The notes beneath the pieces were generated by a model that was not told where the DNA came from, ran no database searches, and was given only the letters and a program-made list of their open reading frames with translations. Both the position numbers and the translations under genes were made by a program. From an uncultured Bacteroidales bacterium (GTDB lineage Bacteria > Bacteroidota > Bacteroidia > Bacteroidales > Bacteroidaceae): a DNA stretch of 64,000 nucleotides. Shown one piece after another: positions 15,009 through 21,519 of the stretch (position 1 is the first letter of the stretch; the number at the start of each line of letters is the position of its first letter). Location of the stretch: NCBI GenBank assembly GCA_902787555.1, contig CADAGO010000010.1:1-64000 (forward strand), read 5' to 3'.

Positions 15009-15040
15009 TTTGGTGGATTGAAAAGAAAAACATACCTTTG
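15009..15040 (+). promoter_or_regulatory. Promoter of the VirE-side gene run
   Basis: TTTG at 15009-15012, 20 bp spacer, then TACCTTTG at 15033-15040: a near-ideal Bacteroidetes -33/-7 pair, 65 bp before the ATG at 15106. Confidence 0.8.
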
Positions 15041-15105
15041 CAGCTAGTTTAAATTTCGAGATAATTCTTATTATTTTACACTTCTTTTGCTAAAACAGAC
15101 AAGTT

Positions 15106-15528
15106 ATGAAAAATGTTAATGAGAAAATCAGGGAATGGGCTGAAATGGCTCATGAGATGGTGGTCAAGCTGGAAGAGCTGGAGGCCACGAAATTGGAATT
15201 GGCAACAGCACAAGCAGAGATTAAGGCACTGAAGGCAGAATTGGATGCTATGAAAAAGGCAGATGACGAGTGGGGTTCGCGTGTGACTTATGATAACATG
15301 GTGGAGCAGATTGCTGCGTGTGAAGATACCAAGGAGCGTGACGAGGCTCGCAAGTTGATTGAGCCTCTACTGAAGAGGAGTACTGTGACTAAGTTCCGCA
15401 GAGATATTAGGAACAGGGCGAAGGAGTTGAACGAGGGGAATGGTACCAACATCACCATTCAGCAGGCGGAGGTGAAGGTATCGGGCAATTGGAACGATGT
15501 GCACGACAATCAGAATGTGAAACTTTAA
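15106..15528 (+). CDS. Hypothetical coiled-coil protein with DVHDN motif
   Basis: The 140-residue protein begins with a long amphipathic helix, rich in Leu, Glu, Ala and Lys (residues about 5-55), that is likely a coiled coil. A helical middle part (DNMVEQIAACEDTKERDEAR) follows, and the C-terminal NITIQQAEVKVSGNWNDVHD ends in NQNVKL. The tail motif V-x-G-N/S-x-x-DVHDN-x-NV-x-L is repeated in the next gene. I do not recognise a known function. It is the first gene after the promoter at 15033. Similar small proteins accompany VirE-type cassettes in Bacteroides, which suggests a role in that element, but nothing more can be said. Confidence 0.75.
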   Translation: MKNVNEKIREWAEMAHEMVVKLEELEATKLELATAQAEIKALKAELDAMKKADDEWGSRVTYDNMVEQIAACEDTKERDEARKLIEPLLKRSTVTKFRRDIRNRAKELNEGNGTNITIQQAEVKVSGNWNDVHDNQNVKL

Positions 15529-15542
15529 ACTCGGACGTCTCG

Positions 15543-15989
15543 ATGGCAGGAAATAATATCTATGTGCAGGGGTCGTATATCGACGTGCACGACAACGAGA
15601 ACGTGTATCTTTCGGTCGACAAGGCCGAGGTGAACATGAAAGGGCAGGAGGCTGGTGAGCATCAGTCGCGCGAGGAGCGTGTGGCTGCTAGTATGCGCCA
15701 TGTGGTGGAAAGAAACCTTATGCAGAAGAAACAGGACTGGGCTGCCATCTACCAGGTGCTTCTTGACGAGGAAATCTACGAGAAACTGACGAAGACCGAC
15801 TTTGTGAAGAAGGTGCAGACGTTGGGATTTACGCCCGAACTTGTGCCTTCTAGCAGCTCTAATATAGATAAGGTGATGTTTTCGAAAGCCTCGAAGTATC
15901 CAGCGTGGCGCATCACAGGTTTTGCTGACGAAGAGACCGACAGAGTTACTGCTTTAGCATCAGCATTTTTGACATTTTATCGGAGCTAA
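15543..15989 (+). CDS. Hypothetical protein sharing the DVHDN motif
   Basis: From the ATG at 15543 the 148-residue protein reads MAGNNIYVQGSYIDVHDNEN, then VYLSVDKAEV: the same GxYxDVHDNxNVxL block that ends the upstream protein. The remainder is helical (RHVVERNLMQKKQDWAAIYQ) with a C-terminal segment around PAWRITGF. The frame is open further upstream to a TTG at 15489, but the ATG 15 bp after the previous stop is the natural start. No enzymatic motif is visible. The strand-rich repeated block suggests that both proteins have a small beta-helix-like or interaction tail; they could bind each other. A terminator follows at 16022. Confidence 0.72.
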   Translation: MAGNNIYVQGSYIDVHDNENVYLSVDKAEVNMKGQEAGEHQSREERVAASMRHVVERNLMQKKQDWAAIYQVLLDEEIYEKLTKTDFVKKVQTLGFTPELVPSSSSNIDKVMFSKASKYPAWRITGFADEETDRVTALASAFLTFYRS

Positions 15990-16021
15990 ACTCCAACTAC
16001 TTTTCCGATATTTATTCCGAT

Positions 16022-16058
16022 ATTCCGAAGTTCTTTCCGAACCTTCGGAATTTTTTAT
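16022..16058 (+). terminator. Terminator after the DVHDN protein pair
   Basis: ATTCCGAAG (16022-16030) pairs with CTTCGGAAT (16043-16051), followed by TTTTTATTTA. It lies 33 bp after the stop codon at 15989. Confidence 0.85.
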
Positions 16059-16334
16059 TTATCCCCCTTTTTATGCCTAATTTTGCATCGTCAAAAGGTC
16101 GGAAGGCCTTGATGAAAGCGGTCTTTGACATACTGGACAGGGGAAATAAAAGTGAAAAATGAAAAAATGAAGAACAAGGAAAGGCAATCATTCGTACTCC
16201 CTCCCCCCTTCGGGGTACTCCCCCTATCTTAGGGTGAGAGCTATATAACTCCTCCGCTAAGTTAGCGGAGGGGGACCGCAAAGCGGTGGAGGCGTATGTA
16301 AATACACATTATTTATTATTAAACCCAAAACGAA
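16059..16334. repeat. Gene-free gap with GC-rich palindromic repeat
   Basis: No gene is supported. 16199-16292 is a palindromic repeat block: CCCTCCCCCCTTCGGGG, CCTATCTTAGGG, then CTCCGCTAA-GTTAGCGGAG (a perfect stem, 16252-16270) and CCGCAAAGCGG. It is of the same style as the blocks translated in frame elsewhere in this window, here in non-coding DNA. Confidence 0.7.
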
Positions 16335-16619
16335 ATGGAAACAAAGATTTTAAAAGTTGTACGCCAGGGCGAGGCCTTCAGCGTACAGAGTCAGAAGGCG
16401 GAGTCGGGTCAGATTCAGAAGTGCAACATCGTGCTTCGCGAAATGGGCGGCTCTAAGTTCGAAAACGAGTTTGTGTGTGCTATGCTGGGCAATCTGGCAG
16501 AGTGCAAGTTCTACGAAGGTGATGTGGTTGCAGCCACACTCCGGTTCTCTACACACGAGTATCAGGGACAGACTTTTCAGGAAATCCTTTGCTCTGATAT
16601 CGTAAAGATTAAAATGTAA
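16335..16619 (+). CDS. Small DUF3127-like (OB-fold-like) protein
   Basis: The 94-residue protein is beta-strand-rich: METKILKVVRQGEAFSVQSQ, CNIVLREMGG, FVCAMLGNLAECKFYEGDVV, ATLRFSTHEYQGQTFQEIL. The pattern resembles DUF3127, a single-strand-DNA-binding/OB-fold-like family found in Bacteroidetes and their phages. No signal peptide. It lies between the terminator at 16022 and the VirE-type gene and probably belongs to the same replication or DNA-processing cassette. The DUF assignment is from memory and moderately certain. Confidence 0.7.
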   Translation: METKILKVVRQGEAFSVQSQKAESGQIQKCNIVLREMGGSKFENEFVCAMLGNLAECKFYEGDVVAATLRFSTHEYQGQTFQEILCSDIVKIKM

Positions 16620-16692
16620 AAATATAAAAATGCAAGAATGTAAAAATTAAAGTTTAACCTGAGTTGAAGCCGAGGAGGATGTTCTCGAGTAA

Positions 16693-17049
16693 ATGGCCAA
16701 AGAATCTGAATGCTTCTTCTCGCAAAATCAACTCATGATGAAGAAATTAGTAGATTTTTCAGCAGAGGCTATTGCAAGCCTCGAAACAGGCAAACGGGTG
16801 GAAGGTGCCATCCGTCGCGACGAAAAGACAGGTAAGTTGGTGTTTAAGCACTACATCAGACAAACCCCGCCACGCCAGCACGACACTTTAATCAGGGTGC
16901 TGGAGCACGGATGGGTGAAAGAATCGAAGCAGCGCATCAAGGTGTACGAAAGCGTACCAAAAGCTTTGGGCAATGCCCGGGTGGTGGATGTGTTGGCTCG
17001 AGAAACAGATGACGCGATTGATGCAATCGAAAACCTTATCATTGTTTAA
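16693..17049 (+). CDS. Hypothetical protein of the VirE cassette
   Basis: The ATG at 16693 follows a GAGGAGGAT ribosome-binding site and yields 118 residues. An internal ATG pair at about 16738 (MMKKLVDFSAEAIAS) would give a shorter form of about 103 residues. The protein has a two-strand segment with charged ends (VEGAIRRDEKTGKLVFKHYI) and a helix-rich tail. I do not recognise the family. It ends 20 bp before the VirE-type gene and is probably co-transcribed with it. Confidence 0.7.
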   Translation: MAKESECFFSQNQLMMKKLVDFSAEAIASLETGKRVEGAIRRDEKTGKLVFKHYIRQTPPRQHDTLIRVLEHGWVKESKQRIKVYESVPKALGNARVVDVLARETDDAIDAIENLIIV

Positions 17050-17069
17050 CCTTAAAACTATAAGTAACT

Positions 17070-19526
17070 ATGTTTAGTATTCAACAGAGATTTTATCTAC
17101 CTACCAAGGTAGCAAGTATGGAGCAGTTCTGGGCGCTCGTTAGGGCGCCACACACTGCCAAGTTGGTTGCTGAAGCTCGTGCGGCACTGGCGAAGGGCGA
17201 CAAGGCGACCTACGACAAGAAAAAGAAGCAACTGCCGCTGGTCATATTCGTCGGAACGTTTGACGAGTCGGAAAAGGAGGTGGAGAACAAGAAAACCGGT
17301 GAGAAAAGGAAGATGAAGGGTCGCTGGCGTAATCAGGCGAACGTAAACCTGAACGGACTGGTGGTGGCTGACTACGACCATCTGGATGGTGATGTCCGTG
17401 AGATTTGGAAGGACGTCTATGCAAAGTTATCCGACGAGGACAAGGCACGAATTCTGCTTGTTTTCGTTACCCCATCGGGACAAGGCCTGAAGGTGGTTTT
17501 CATGGCCGATGCGAAGGTGGGCAATCTCATCGATAACCAATTGGACTTCTCTGCCAAGTTAGGGCTGAAACTTGATGAATCGTGCAAGGATGGCAGCCGT
17601 GGAGCCTTCATGACGACTGAACAGGACATTATCAGCATCAGCGATGAACTCTTCACTTATGAGAACAAGGAGTTTGCCGAACTCTATGAAGAGCAATATC
17701 GGAATGGTAATAGCTCTCCTTCAAAAGGGAGTGCAGGAGTGCAGAAGTGTAAGAGTGCAGACGAAAGTACTGACGCTAAACGCTCCACGCTAAACGCTAA
17801 ACTGGAATATCACGGAGTGCCTTATGCTAAGATTGTGGAAGCATGGCTGGGTGGAAAAGAAGTGAAAGAGGGTGACAGGCATCGTACGTCGCTGTATCTG
17901 GCTGACCACCTGCGATACATCACAGAGAATGATGCAGGGCTTATCGAACAGATTCTGCGTGATACGCCTTTCGTGCAGGAAATCATTAAGGAACGTAATG
18001 AGAATGTGGCTCAGACGGTGAAGAGTGCTCAGGGGTATGTCTTCTACAAGAACATCCCAAAGAAGATGCAGGAGGCATTGAGGGCGGTTGGTGTGATGGA
18101 CGAAGATACGGGTGAGGAACCCATTGAAGCGGAGATAGAGGAAGACGTTTCAAACTCGCCATTAAATCCATACCTCAGATATCTTTCACAAGGTGTCATT
18201 GATTCGATAGAGGCCGTTAATCCGGGCTTGGAGATGGTGGTGCTTGTGTCGATTTGTCCCGAAATAGGTGCTTTGGCTACTGGCGTGAAACTGGATGTAC
18301 ATGGTCAGGTAAGAGGAATAAATCTCATCAGTTATGTCGCAGGTGACTTTGCTTCAAACAAAGGTGACATTGACCCTGTGGTGGATGCCTGGATGAGCGA
18401 GGTGAAGGCTTTGGATAAGATGTATCTGCAACAAGAGGATGATTTCAGAGCCAAGAAACGTGCGGCAAAGAACAAGAAGGAACAACCTGAGGAACCCAAG
18501 CTGCCTGTACGCTTTCTGACGTTGAACAATACCGTTGCCAACCTGGCTGAGAGACTGGCGAATACGGAAGGTAAGCACGCCTTTTCGTTCACGCCTGAGG
18601 CTGATACAGTAGCACAGAAATGGCGTTCGTCGATGAGCGACTTCTCTGTGATGTTGCGCCAAAGCTACGACGGTAGCCGCTATGATCGTGAGGCACGAAG
18701 TGCAGAGGCTGTAAACGTGCATATCGACCACTTGCTGTGGAACGTAACGATGTGTGGCACACCAGATGCATTGTATCGCGTAGTGAGTAATTACACAGAT
18801 GGTTTCCAGAGCCGTATCGCCATTGCACGAACACCTGATAACACGTTCTCACCCTTGCAGGAAAAGCCACGTGTGCTGACCGAACGTCAAAAGGAACGTA
18901 TCCAGCAGATTGCGCATTTGTTGCCTTTGATGCAGGGCGAAGTGGTGCTGCCGAAGCTGGAGGCCAAGGGACGTGAGTGGTTGGAGGGTATCCGCTTGGA
19001 AACCATGAAGAACGACGACAGGACAAAGGCTCGTCAGCGCTTCCGTGTCTGTGTCACAGCCCAACGCATGACATGTTGCCTGATGCTCTGCAAGGTGTGT
19101 GAAACGCTGATTAAGAAGTATGGATTGAATGGTGCAGAGGCTCGATTGAAGCAATATCCGAATCTCTGGAAGGAGATGTTGCTAAAAACTCAGACTCCGC
19201 AGATGATGGATATCTATGGTATCATAGCAGACTCGCTCCTCGAGAACGCTCTCTTCTTCTTCCGCGACCGCATCGAGAACGCTTTCAACAGCCGTGACTA
19301 TACAGGATGCAATGAGCGTCAGCGTGTTGGTAAGAACGATTCCATCTTTGAACGACTGGATATCGAATTCGACATTAATCAGGCTATGCAGCACAGCATT
19401 GCCATCAAAGGAGCGGGTGTGACTCGGAATACAGTACACCAGATGCTGAAGAACTGGAAAAGGCAAGGTCTCATCGTGCAGACAGAGGCGGTTAAGTATA
19501 GGAAAGTGGAAACCATTTGCCATTAA
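17070..19526 (+). CDS. VirE N-terminal (BT4734-like) / DUF3987-type protein
   Basis: The 818-residue protein begins with a VirE N-terminal/BT4734-like domain (about 30-205) with LVVADYDHLDG, VTPSGQGLKVVF and a KDGSRGAFMTT-type segment, resembling primase-type palm motifs. Residues about 370-790 are DUF3987-like (GLEMVVLVSICPEIGALATG, HIDHLLWNVTMCGTPDALYR). A canonical P-loop is not visible: the equivalent segment reads VAGDFASNKGD. Between the two domains, residues about 216-245 (SSPSKGSAGVQKCKSADEST) are repeat-derived; the same DNA repeat is found in the CCA-adding enzyme gene. Such proteins are widespread in Bacteroides/Prevotella cassettes with HU, smalltalk and M15/amidase genes and are thought to be element-borne replication factors. 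Function unproven. Confidence 0.85.
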   Translation: MFSIQQRFYLPTKVASMEQFWALVRAPHTAKLVAEARAALAKGDKATYDKKKKQLPLVIFVGTFDESEKEVENKKTGEKRKMKGRWRNQANVNLNGLVVADYDHLDGDVREIWKDVYAKLSDEDKARILLVFVTPSGQGLKVVFMADAKVGNLIDNQLDFSAKLGLKLDESCKDGSRGAFMTTEQDIISISDELFTYENKEFAELYEEQYRNGNSSPSKGSAGVQKCKSADESTDAKRSTLNAKLEYHGVPYAKIVEAWLGGKEVKEGDRHRTSLYLADHLRYITENDAGLIEQILRDTPFVQEIIKERNENVAQTVKSAQGYVFYKNIPKKMQEALRAVGVMDEDTGEEPIEAEIEEDVSNSPLNPYLRYLSQGVIDSIEAVNPGLEMVVLVSICPEIGALATGVKLDVHGQVRGINLISYVAGDFASNKGDIDPVVDAWMSEVKALDKMYLQQEDDFRAKKRAAKNKKEQPEEPKLPVRFLTLNNTVANLAERLANTEGKHAFSFTPEADTVAQKWRSSMSDFSVMLRQSYDGSRYDREARSAEAVNVHIDHLLWNVTMCGTPDALYRVVSNYTDGFQSRIAIARTPDNTFSPLQEKPRVLTERQKERIQQIAHLLPLMQGEVVLPKLEAKGREWLEGIRLETMKNDDRTKARQRFRVCVTAQRMTCCLMLCKVCETLIKKYGLNGAEARLKQYPNLWKEMLLKTQTPQMMDIYGIIADSLLENALFFFRDRIENAFNSRDYTGCNERQRVGKNDSIFERLDIEFDINQAMQHSIAIKGAGVTRNTVHQMLKNWKRQGLIVQTEAVKYRKVETICH
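17724..17803 (+). repeat. In-frame repeat insertion between the two domains of the VirE-type gene
   Basis: Positions 17733-17767 (gcaggagtgcag, aagtgtaagagtgcagacga) match the reverse complement of 58845-58879 with about 3 mismatches in 35. It is preceded by a short CTCC/GGAG palindrome and followed by tandem cgctaaa/ctccacg units (17774-17802). All are read in frame. Confidence 0.8.
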
Positions 19527-19529
19527 CCA

Positions 19530-19565
19530 CTGTCATGACTGTCACGACTGTCAATTGTCATTAAG
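19530..19565 (+). repeat. 36-bp direct repeat of 14738-14773
   Basis: The 36 bp differ from 14738-14773 at one position. The two copies flank the plus-strand segment with five genes (15106-19526), about 4.8 kb. The repeat starts 4 bp after the VirE-type stop codon, and its AAGGA end serves as ribosome-binding site for the next gene. Confidence 0.9.
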
Positions 19566-19576
19566 GATTTCTGACT

Positions 19577-19993
19577 ATGAAAATAGAGAATACCCAAGAA
19601 TGTTTCGTGCAGCTCTGGTTACGGCTGGAGCGCACGAGGCGCCTCTTCGCCGACCATTACCGCCGATTCTGCATCAGGAATATCCTGAAAGAGTGGTTCG
19701 GAACAAAGGCTACCGACGACTTCATTTGGGAGGTATGCAACAGCATCGTCCTCGACGACGACCAACAGGTCTATGGCTACGATGCACTGCCACGTCCCAA
19801 ACTCTACCCACGAAAACATCGTGAGTTCCTGCGAGCTCTGGTATCCGTCGTTCTCGGCATCGGCATCCGCAAGGTAAGCCTCCGGGACCTCGACGCCGCC
19901 TACAGCATCGCATTTCCAAAGAGTACACCGATTAATGTGAATAAGAAAAAGAGCCAGCCTCTCCCTAACCCTCCCCTCAAGGGGGGGAACTAG
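19577..19993 (+). CDS. Hypothetical protein with repeat-derived C-terminus
   Basis: The 138-residue protein starts MKIENTQECFVQLWLRLERT and is basic and helical, with RKHREFLRALVSVVLGIGIR as the clearest segment and a possible HTH-like SLRDLDAAYSIAFP. I do not know the family. The last about 12 residues (SQPLPNPPLKGGN) come from the GC-rich palindromic repeat that also occurs elsewhere in the window, so the original C-terminus was probably lost or extended. An AAGGA 8-12 bp upstream of the ATG is part of the 36-bp direct repeat. It belongs to the VirE cassette. Confidence 0.7.
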   Translation: MKIENTQECFVQLWLRLERTRRLFADHYRRFCIRNILKEWFGTKATDDFIWEVCNSIVLDDDQQVYGYDALPRPKLYPRKHREFLRALVSVVLGIGIRKVSLRDLDAAYSIAFPKSTPINVNKKKSQPLPNPPLKGGN

Positions 19994-20033
19994 CTTAATT
20001 GTAAATGGTAAATAGTAAATGGTAAATGAAAAT

Positions 20034-20489
20034 ATGAGATTAACGAATAATTTCAGTCTCGAAGAATTCGAGAGGAGCGATACAGCCAAACGGCTGGGAA
20101 TCGATAACCATGTACCTCAGTTCGCAATTGCAAGGCTACGCACCCTATGCGAGAAGGTGTTACAGCCTGTGCGTGACCACTTCGGAGTGCCCATCATCAT
20201 CACCTCGGGCTACCGATGTCCTGACCTCAACGATGCTGTGAAGGGTGCCACCAGCTCCCAACACATGAAAGGCGAGGCAGCTGACTTCAAGATCAAGGTG
20301 GATAACACCAAGGGAGTCAAGCTATACGACCTGTACCTCTGGATGGTAGACAACCTCTCGTTCGACCAACTCATCTGGGAAGTGCGGCCCCTTCGACAAG
20401 CTCAGGGCAGGCCAACTAACTCGAAATGGATACACGTCAGCTACAAGAACGAGAAGGCCAACCGACAGCAGGTGTTCACGTGTAAATAG
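20034..20489 (+). CDS. M15-family D-Ala-D-Ala peptidase
   Basis: The protein (about 151 residues from the ATG at 20034) is a zinc peptidase of the M15A/endolysin-like type: ITSGYRCPDLN, SSQHMKGEAADF (the S-x-H-x-x-G-x-A-x-D zinc motif, His about 81, Asp about 88) and WIHVSY (third ligand). It would cut peptidoglycan cross-bridge peptides. No signal peptide is present, as in phage-type members. Between residues about 118 and 130 the sequence RPLRQAQGRPT is a repeat-derived in-frame insertion just before the zinc-binding WIH strand. An upstream ATG at 20019 lies within a gtaaatg tandem repeat and is less likely. Genes of this kind close the HU/VirE cassette in Bacteroides. Confidence 0.88.
   Translation: MRLTNNFSLEEFERSDTAKRLGIDNHVPQFAIARLRTLCEKVLQPVRDHFGVPIIITSGYRCPDLNDAVKGATSSQHMKGEAADFKIKVDNTKGVKLYDLYLWMVDNLSFDQLIWEVRPLRQAQGRPTNSKWIHVSYKNEKANRQQVFTCK
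20385..20413 (+). repeat. In-frame insertion of a CCTTCGACAAGCTCAGG repeat in the M15 gene
   Basis: The block CGGCCCCTTCGACAAGC TCAGGGCAGGCC is partly palindromic. I recall this sequence as a dispersed repeat of many bacterial genomes, translated elsewhere as PFDKLRAG-like peptides. Here it is read as RPLRQAQGR. Confidence 0.65.
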
Positions 20490-20564
20490 CCCCTCTCCAA
20501 CTCCCCCGAGGGGGAGAGAACTAGCTTAATAGGTTAATAGGTTAAAAGAAAAGGGGGCAAAATA
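20490..20564. repeat. Palindromic and spacer repeats after the M15 gene
   Basis: CCCCTCTCC...CCCCCGAGGGGGAGAG (20490-20516) followed by the inverted spacer repeat ctagcttaataggttaatag (20521-20540). No gene. Confidence 0.6.
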
Positions 20565-20672
20565 ATCATTGTGTTATTGAATCTCCCATGGCCACAGGCC
20601 ATCACGCCGCATGGCAGCTTGCGTAGCAAAACAAATGCCGAGGGCTTGATTGAGCCTTGAGCCTTCGGCATT
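20565..20672 (-). repeat. Island-flanking inverted repeat, copy B (108 bp)
   Basis: The minus strand is nearly identical to 562-662, with an extra 7-bp tandem duplication inside the terminator stem. It lies between the M15 peptidase and rhaD genes and marks the right edge of the accessory island. Confidence 0.9.
20633..20672 (-). terminator. Terminator of the rhamnose operon
   Basis: On the minus strand AATGCCGAAGGCTCAaggctcaATCAAGCCCTCGGCATTTGTTTTG forms a stem of the same pairs as the terminator at 562-600 with a larger loop, followed by a T-rich tract. It lies 22 bp after the rhaD stop. Confidence 0.8.
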
Positions 20673-20694
20673 ATTGTTTGTGACGGCGTAGTGG

Positions 20695-21519
20695 TTATCC
20701 TATCCGCTCGGTGGGAAGGTTGAACACTTGCTGTACTTCTTGCATCGCTTCATCGGTCATGCCTTGTGGTTCGAAGCCCATGGCACGGGCAGCGAGGTAT
20801 ATCTTAGCTGCCTTGCAGAGTACATCGGTCTGGTCGAAGGCATCCATGATGTCACGTCCCACAGCCACTGTACCGTGTTTTTCCCACAACACTACATCGT
20901 AGTGTTTAATCTGCTCGAGGGTAGCATCTGCTAACTCGACGGAACCTGGCAGAGTATAGGGAACGATGCCGATACCGAGGGGTGCAAAGGCAAGGGTCTC
21001 TGGAATCATAGACCAAAGTACATGGGTCAGTTCACCTGGACGGAGGAAACGCTCGTTGTGGCTCATTGCCACCAGTTCGATAGGATGGGTGTGCAGGGTG
21101 GCTTTGTATTGACTGCCTGTTTCCAGCAGGTAGTTCTGCAATGCTAAATGAGAAGGCAACTCGCTGGTAGGGATGACTGGCTTGTCGGCGATAATCTCAT
21201 AGGAAGCGCAATCGTCGCAGATGCGGATGACGGCTCCGTTCTGCATGGGAAATCGTGCCAAGTCACGCATTCGTTTCCCCGTTCCCTTTGCATAGAAATA
21301 CTTGCCTTTCAACATCGGCAGGACTTTGCCAATTGGTTGCTCGGGTGCGATGGCTGGCAAGGTTGCTATTTCTTCATCGATAAATTCTGTGATGTTGACG
21401 GTGATATTGCCGCCATTTCGTTCAGCCCAACCTTTTTCCCATAGATAGCCTGTCACTTCGGCTATGTCGTCAATAACTGCTTTCAAGGCAGGACGACCGA
21501 TTAAGATGCTATTCTCCAT
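20695..21519 (-). CDS. rhaD: L-rhamnulose-1-phosphate aldolase
   Basis: From the ATG at 21519 the protein has 274 residues, starting MENSILIGRPALKAVIDDIA. It is a class II zinc aldolase with NGGNITVNIT, ATLHTHPIELVA (zinc His pair) and LWEKHGTVAVG (third His). It splits L-rhamnulose 1-phosphate into dihydroxyacetone phosphate and L-lactaldehyde. The ATG overlaps the stop of the permease gene by 11 bp (TATGGAGAATAG), so translation is probably coupled. The frame is open further upstream, but this would lie inside the permease gene and lacks homology. In Bacteroides thetaiotaomicron this gene is called rhaA in the rhaKIPAO operon; here the lactaldehyde reductase gene (rhaO/fucO) is missing from the end. 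Confidence 0.95.
   Translation of the reverse strand: MENSILIGRPALKAVIDDIAEVTGYLWEKGWAERNGGNITVNITEFIDEEIATLPAIAPEQPIGKVLPMLKGKYFYAKGTGKRMRDLARFPMQNGAVIRICDDCASYEIIADKPVIPTSELPSHLALQNYLLETGSQYKATLHTHPIELVAMSHNERFLRPGELTHVLWSMIPETLAFAPLGIGIVPYTLPGSVELADATLEQIKHYDVVLWEKHGTVAVGRDIMDAFDQTDVLCKAAKIYLAARAMGFEPQGMTDEAMQEVQQVFNLPTERIG

Noticed and set aside
15489-15542. TTG start at 15489 for the second DVHDN protein
   Set aside because: It would overlap the upstream gene in another frame and adds Cys/Arg-rich residues without similarity; the ATG at 15543 is natural.
20019-20034. Upstream ATG at 20019 as start of the M15 peptidase
   Set aside because: It lies in the gtaaatg tandem repeat, which is spacer-type DNA; the ATG at 20034 matches the usual N-terminus better.
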